Program-made: the position numbers and the translations under genes
Notes under the pieces: model-generated
Seen by the model: only the letters and a program-made list of their open reading frames with translations
Databases searched by the model: none
What the model was told of the DNA's origin: nothing
Shown: positions 50,107 through 53,045 of the stretch, piece by piece
How positions within the stretch are numbered: position 1 is the first letter of the stretch
Layout of the letters: the number at the start of each line of letters is the position of its first letter
Origin: JBEAOO01 sp041164825
Lineage (GTDB): Bacteria > Pseudomonadota > Gammaproteobacteria > Burkholderiales > Burkholderiaceae_C
Assembly: GCA_041164825.1 (NCBI GenBank)
Contig: JBEAOO010000200.1
Span: forward strand, 1 to 53,045
DNA: 53,045 nt
Direction: 5' to 3'

Positions 50107-52577
50107 GATGACTGGCCGCCGCCGTCCGCCAGGTCTTTGATGAGCATCGAGACCTCGTCGGACATCACGCGCTGGCGCTCCGCGGCGCTGGCGATCTCGC
50201 CCACGCTTTGGCCGGTGCGCGCCACGCTGCTCAAAATGCCTTCAAAGCTGCTGGCGGCGTCTTTGCTCACCTCGGCGCCTTGGGCCACGTTTTTGGCCGA
50301 TTCGTCAATCAGCGTGGCGATCTCGCGCGCGGCCACCGAGCTGCGCTCGGCCAGCTTGCGCACCTCACCCGCCACCACCGAGAAGCCCACGCCGTGCTGG
50401 CCGGCGCGCGCCGCTTCAATGGCGGCGTTGAAGGCGAGCAGGTTGGTCTGGTTGGCAATCTCGCCAATCACCCGCACGATCTCGGACACGCGGGTGGAGC
50501 TGGTCTGGATGGCGCTGATGGCGCTGATGGACTTTTGCAGCGCGGCAAACCCCGACTGCGCGGCGCGGCTGGTGTCTTGCGCCATCTCGGCGGCCACGCC
50601 GGAGTTGGCGGCAATGGCGACGATGCTTTGCACCAGTGATTCCACGTTCTCGCGCATGTCCACCGACTTGGTGCTGATGCGCTTCTCCAGCATCACCTCG
50701 TTGGTCACGTCGTAGGCGTACTTCACCACTTTGATGACCTGGCCGTTGAGGTCGATGATGGGGTTGTAGGTGGCCTGGATCCAGACATCGCGGTTGAACT
50801 TGCCCACGCGGTGGAAGCGCCCGCTGATGAGCTGGCCTTCGTTCAAGCGCAGCCAGAAGTCGCGGTACTCCACGCTCTGCGTGTACTCGGGTGTGCAGAA
50901 CAGGCTGTGGTGCTGGCCCTCGATCTCGCGCAGCGTGTAGCCCATGGCCGCTTGAAAGTTGCGGTTGGCGGTGATGACGTTGCCGATGAGGTCAAACTCG
51001 ATCACGGCTTGGCCCAGGTCGATGGCGGCCACTTTGGCGGCGAACTCGGCGTTGTGCAGCTTGGACGCTGTCACGTCGGAGGCGAACTTGACCACCTTCA
51101 CCGCGTTTCCATGCTGGTCAAAAATGGGGTTGTAGTTGGCCTGGATCCAGACTTCTTTGCCGCCTTTGCCGATGCGTTTGTACTCGCCGCTCTCGAACTC
51201 GCCACGGCCCAGTCGTTCCCAGAAGTTTTGGTAGTCGGCTCCGGCGGCCTGGCCGGGTTCGACGAACATCCGGTGGTGACGACCGGCCACCTCGTCGATG
51301 CTGTAGCCGGTGAGGTTGAGAAAGTTGGCGTTGGCGCACAGCACCCGGCCGGTCAGATCGAACTCGATCACGGCTTGGGCGCGGTCGATGGCGCCCAGCT
51401 TGCCATCGGCGTCCAGGCGCTTCATCTGCGCCTCGGTGATGTCTTGGGCCACCATGACGACCCGGGCCAGCTGCCCGTCCAGGCCGCGCATGGGGCTGAA
51501 GGTGGCGGCGAACCAGAGTTCGCGTCCGCCCGCGCCTTTGCGACGCACGTCGGCTGACATTGAATGGCCCTCGTGCAACCGGCGCCAGCGCTCGGTGTAG
51601 GCGTTGCCCTGCAGATCGTCGTCGAACACGAGCATGTTCTGCGGCTTGCCGATCAGGTCGGCGGGCGCATAACCCAGCGCCCGGGCGCCACGGTCATTGA
51701 TGTGCAGGATGGTTCCTTGGCGGTCCACCTCCATCACGCAACCGCTGGTCGACACGGCCTCCATGCGGGCCGCGTTTTCCAGGCTCAGCAGCTTGGCCGG
51801 GGTGATGTCGCTGCAGTACTTGACCACCTTCACCGGCTGGCCTGTGATGTCCAGGATGGGGTTGTAGCTCGCCTGGATCCAGATCCGCTTGCCGTCCTTG
51901 CCGAAGCGCAGGTATTCACCAGCGTCGTACTCGCCAGCACTCAGTTTTTGCCAAAACGCGCGGTAGGCGCCGCCGTTGATCTCGTTGTTGTCCACAAACA
52001 TGCGGTGGTGTTGGCCCGTCAACTCGTCGCGCGTGTAGCCCATGAGCTTCAAGAAGTTGTCATTGGCGTGGAGGATCTCGCCGCTGAGGTTGAACTCGAT
52101 CACGCCTTGCGAGCGCGAGATGGCGGCCACCTTGCCCTCGTCTTCCAGTGCACGCGTCTTGGCATCGGTGATGTTGCTGGCGAACTTGACCACCTTGTAG
52201 GGCTCACCCTTGGCGTTCAGGATGGGTGTGTAGGTGGCCTGCAGCCACACCGGGCGCCCCTGGTGGTTGATGCGCAGGAACTCGCCCGCCTGCGGCTGCC
52301 CATTGCGCAATGCGTCCCAGAAGGTTTGGTAGGCCGGCAGATCGGCGTGGCCGGGCGGACAAAACAGGCTGTGGTGTTGGCCGAGCACCTCGGGGGCGGT
52401 GTAGCCCAGGGCATTGAGAAACAAGGGGTTGGCGTACAGCACCTGTCCTTGCAGGTCGAATTCGATCACGGCTTGGGTGCGCTCGATGGCGTCGAGCAAA
52501 CCGCTGATGTCCCGCGCGCCAGCAGCCAGGGGCGCGGTGTGGGATGCCGAGGGTTGAGCAGACGAGTTGACGGTCAT
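50103..52577 (-). CDS. Soluble five-PAS methyl-accepting chemotaxis protein
   Basis: An 824-residue cytoplasmic receptor with no transmembrane segment. Five tandem PAS/PAC units of about 122 residues are seen, each starting with an AIxxxQxVIEFDLxGxVLxAN-like block; unit three is the most divergent (STSGCVMEVDRQG). The C-terminal signalling domain is short, with EIANQTNLLAFNAAIEAARAGQHGVGFSVVA at the tip. This BdlA/Aer-like layout suggests redox, oxygen or small-ligand sensing by flavin or haem in the PAS units; no cofactor can be assigned. GGAG lies 11 bases before the ATG at 52577. The CheW gene overlaps its end. Confidence 0.95.
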   Translation of the reverse strand: MTVNSSAQPSASHTAPLAAGARDISGLLDAIERTQAVIEFDLQGQVLYANPLFLNALGYTAPEVLGQHHSLFCPPGHADLPAYQTFWDALRNGQPQAGEFLRINHQGRPVWLQATYTPILNAKGEPYKVVKFASNITDAKTRALEDEGKVAAISRSQGVIEFNLSGEILHANDNFLKLMGYTRDELTGQHHRMFVDNNEINGGAYRAFWQKLSAGEYDAGEYLRFGKDGKRIWIQASYNPILDITGQPVKVVKYCSDITPAKLLSLENAARMEAVSTSGCVMEVDRQGTILHINDRGARALGYAPADLIGKPQNMLVFDDDLQGNAYTERWRRLHEGHSMSADVRRKGAGGRELWFAATFSPMRGLDGQLARVVMVAQDITEAQMKRLDADGKLGAIDRAQAVIEFDLTGRVLCANANFLNLTGYSIDEVAGRHHRMFVEPGQAAGADYQNFWERLGRGEFESGEYKRIGKGGKEVWIQANYNPIFDQHGNAVKVVKFASDVTASKLHNAEFAAKVAAIDLGQAVIEFDLIGNVITANRNFQAAMGYTLREIEGQHHSLFCTPEYTQSVEYRDFWLRLNEGQLISGRFHRVGKFNRDVWIQATYNPIIDLNGQVIKVVKYAYDVTNEVMLEKRISTKSVDMRENVESLVQSIVAIAANSGVAAEMAQDTSRAAQSGFAALQKSISAISAIQTSSTRVSEIVRVIGEIANQTNLLAFNAAIEAARAGQHGVGFSVVAGEVRKLAERSSVAAREIATLIDESAKNVAQGAEVSKDAASSFEGILSSVARTGQSVGEIASAAERQRVMSDEVSMLIKDLADGGGQSS

Positions 52578-52702
52578 GGCGCGGGGAACTCCAAGCAAAA
52601 ATGAGGCAGGGCAAACGGTGCGGCAACGGCACAACCCGAAGCGGTCGTGGCCGGCGGCGCGGAGGGCGCCAGCACAGCTGGTTGGGCTCCACTTGGACGG
52701 CA

Positions 52703-52728
52703 TATCGGCAGCGCTGCCGCGAGCTTGA
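52703..52728 (-). promoter_or_regulatory. Sigma28 (FliA)-type promoter of the PAS receptor operon
   Basis: On the minus strand TCAAG (52724-52728) and GCCGATA (52703-52709) give TCAA-N15-GCCGATA, the exact sigma28 spacing, about 125 bp before the receptor start. It mirrors the promoter at 45932. The rest of the 290-bp gap up to 52867 holds only the hairpin at 52812. Confidence 0.7.
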
Positions 52729-52811
52729 GGGCCCGCTGGGCGGTGCGTCGACGGGTTGCAGGGTCGCGGGTCAGTGTGGCCCGGCCCCGGTGAGCCCAGC
52801 GCATGCAACAA

Positions 52812-52837
52812 CGGCGAAAAGCGGGTGCTTTTCGCCG
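52812..52837 (-). terminator. Hairpin terminator of the ABC transporter gene
   Basis: CGGCGAAAAGC and GCTTTTCGCCG form a perfect 11-bp stem around a 4-nt loop, 30 bp past the stop codon. On the minus strand TTGTTG follows; there is no full T-run. Confidence 0.6.
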
Positions 52838-52867
52838 GTTGTCGAGGTCGTTCGCTGCCTTGCTGGC

Positions 52868-53045
52868 TCAGCTGCGGAATTGCAGCGCGTGCAGCCGCGC
52901 ATACAAGCCGCCCTGGGCCAGCAACTCGGCGTGGCTGCCTTGCTCGGCGATGCGGCCGGCCTCCATGGCCACGATGCGGTCGGCCCGCTCGATGGTGGAC
53001 AGCCGGTGTGCGATGACGAGGCTGGTGCGCCCGCGCATCAGGGTC
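52868..53045 (-). CDS. ABC transporter ATP-binding/permease protein, C-terminal end (MsbA-like; cut by window edge)
   Basis: The last 58 residues of an ABC exporter: LMRGRTSLVIAHRLSTIERA contains the H-loop His and its flanks, followed by DRIVAMEAGRIAEQGSHAE and a short C-terminal helix ending LHALQFRS. This is the typical tail of half-size exporters such as MsbA or multidrug transporters. The rest, including Walker A and the membrane domain, lies beyond the window. Substrate cannot be judged. Confidence 0.9.
   Translation of the reverse strand, partial: TLMRGRTSLVIAHRLSTIERADRIVAMEAGRIAEQGSHAELLAQGGLYARLHALQFRS

Overview
The window is GC-rich, almost fully coding DNA. Its housekeeping-type EtfBA, single-chain indolepyruvate:ferredoxin oxidoreductase, sigma28-type chemoreceptor promoters and gene style suggest a Burkholderiales betaproteobacterium (Comamonadaceae or Sphaerotilaceae-like); this is inference. 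No rRNA, tRNA, CRISPR, transposase or integrase was seen.

Layout. 1-3027: end of a thiolase gene, then a CMD/AhpD-like protein, a glutathione peroxidase and an MFS exporter. 3226-6688: an APH-like kinase and a DUF7064/7065-type protein, facing a TetR gene. 6698-10889: a second APH-like kinase and a Mo-bisPGD oxidoreductase, divergent from an NTF2-like protein. 10929-21385: a long minus-strand cluster with an HsaA-like flavin monooxygenase, TetR, a phytoene-dehydrogenase-like FAD enzyme, an SDR, MFS, an HsaB-like flavin reductase, a KstD-like flavoprotein, MFS and AraC. 21578-23010: a cytochrome P450 and the remnant of an SDR. 23243-24423: GST and a VOC protein. 24645-31407: a tight seven-gene minus-strand operon (amidohydrolase, two paired acyl-CoA dehydrogenases, enoyl-CoA hydratase, third acyl-CoA dehydrogenase, 2Fe-2S ferredoxin, SDR). 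31599-32420: IclR. 32713-35170: Fe-S ferredoxin, type I extradiol dioxygenase and a third APH-like kinase. 35482-38985: a phosphatase, two SDRs and LysR. 39080-44550: fused 2-oxoacid:ferredoxin oxidoreductase and EtfBA. 44645-45770: two small exported proteins. 46113-52577: chemotaxis genes (membrane MCP, triple-CheW protein, soluble five-PAS receptor). 52868-end: C-terminus of an MsbA-like ABC transporter.

How the genes may work together. Ring hydroxylation (P450 plus ferredoxin, and/or HsaAB-like monooxygenase), extradiol cleavage with every BphC-type active-site residue present, a 2-oxoacid:ferredoxin oxidoreductase, CoA-ester beta-oxidation enzymes and EtfBA together resemble an aerobic pathway that meta-cleaves a phenolic ring of a polycyclic compound. 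The 4,5-seco oestrogen pathway known from sphingomonads (P450 + type I dioxygenase + indolepyruvate ferredoxin oxidoreductase-like protein) is the closest model I know. The real substrate is not shown by the sequence.

Two non-gene signals stand out. One is a family of intergenic GC-rich hairpins with 26-bp arms that differ between copies while staying self-complementary, around a conserved loop of about 45 nt. The other is a 19-bp operator (ACACTTT-N5-AAAGTGT type) in front of both the amidohydrolase operon and the ferredoxin-dioxygenase operon, on either side of the IclR gene.
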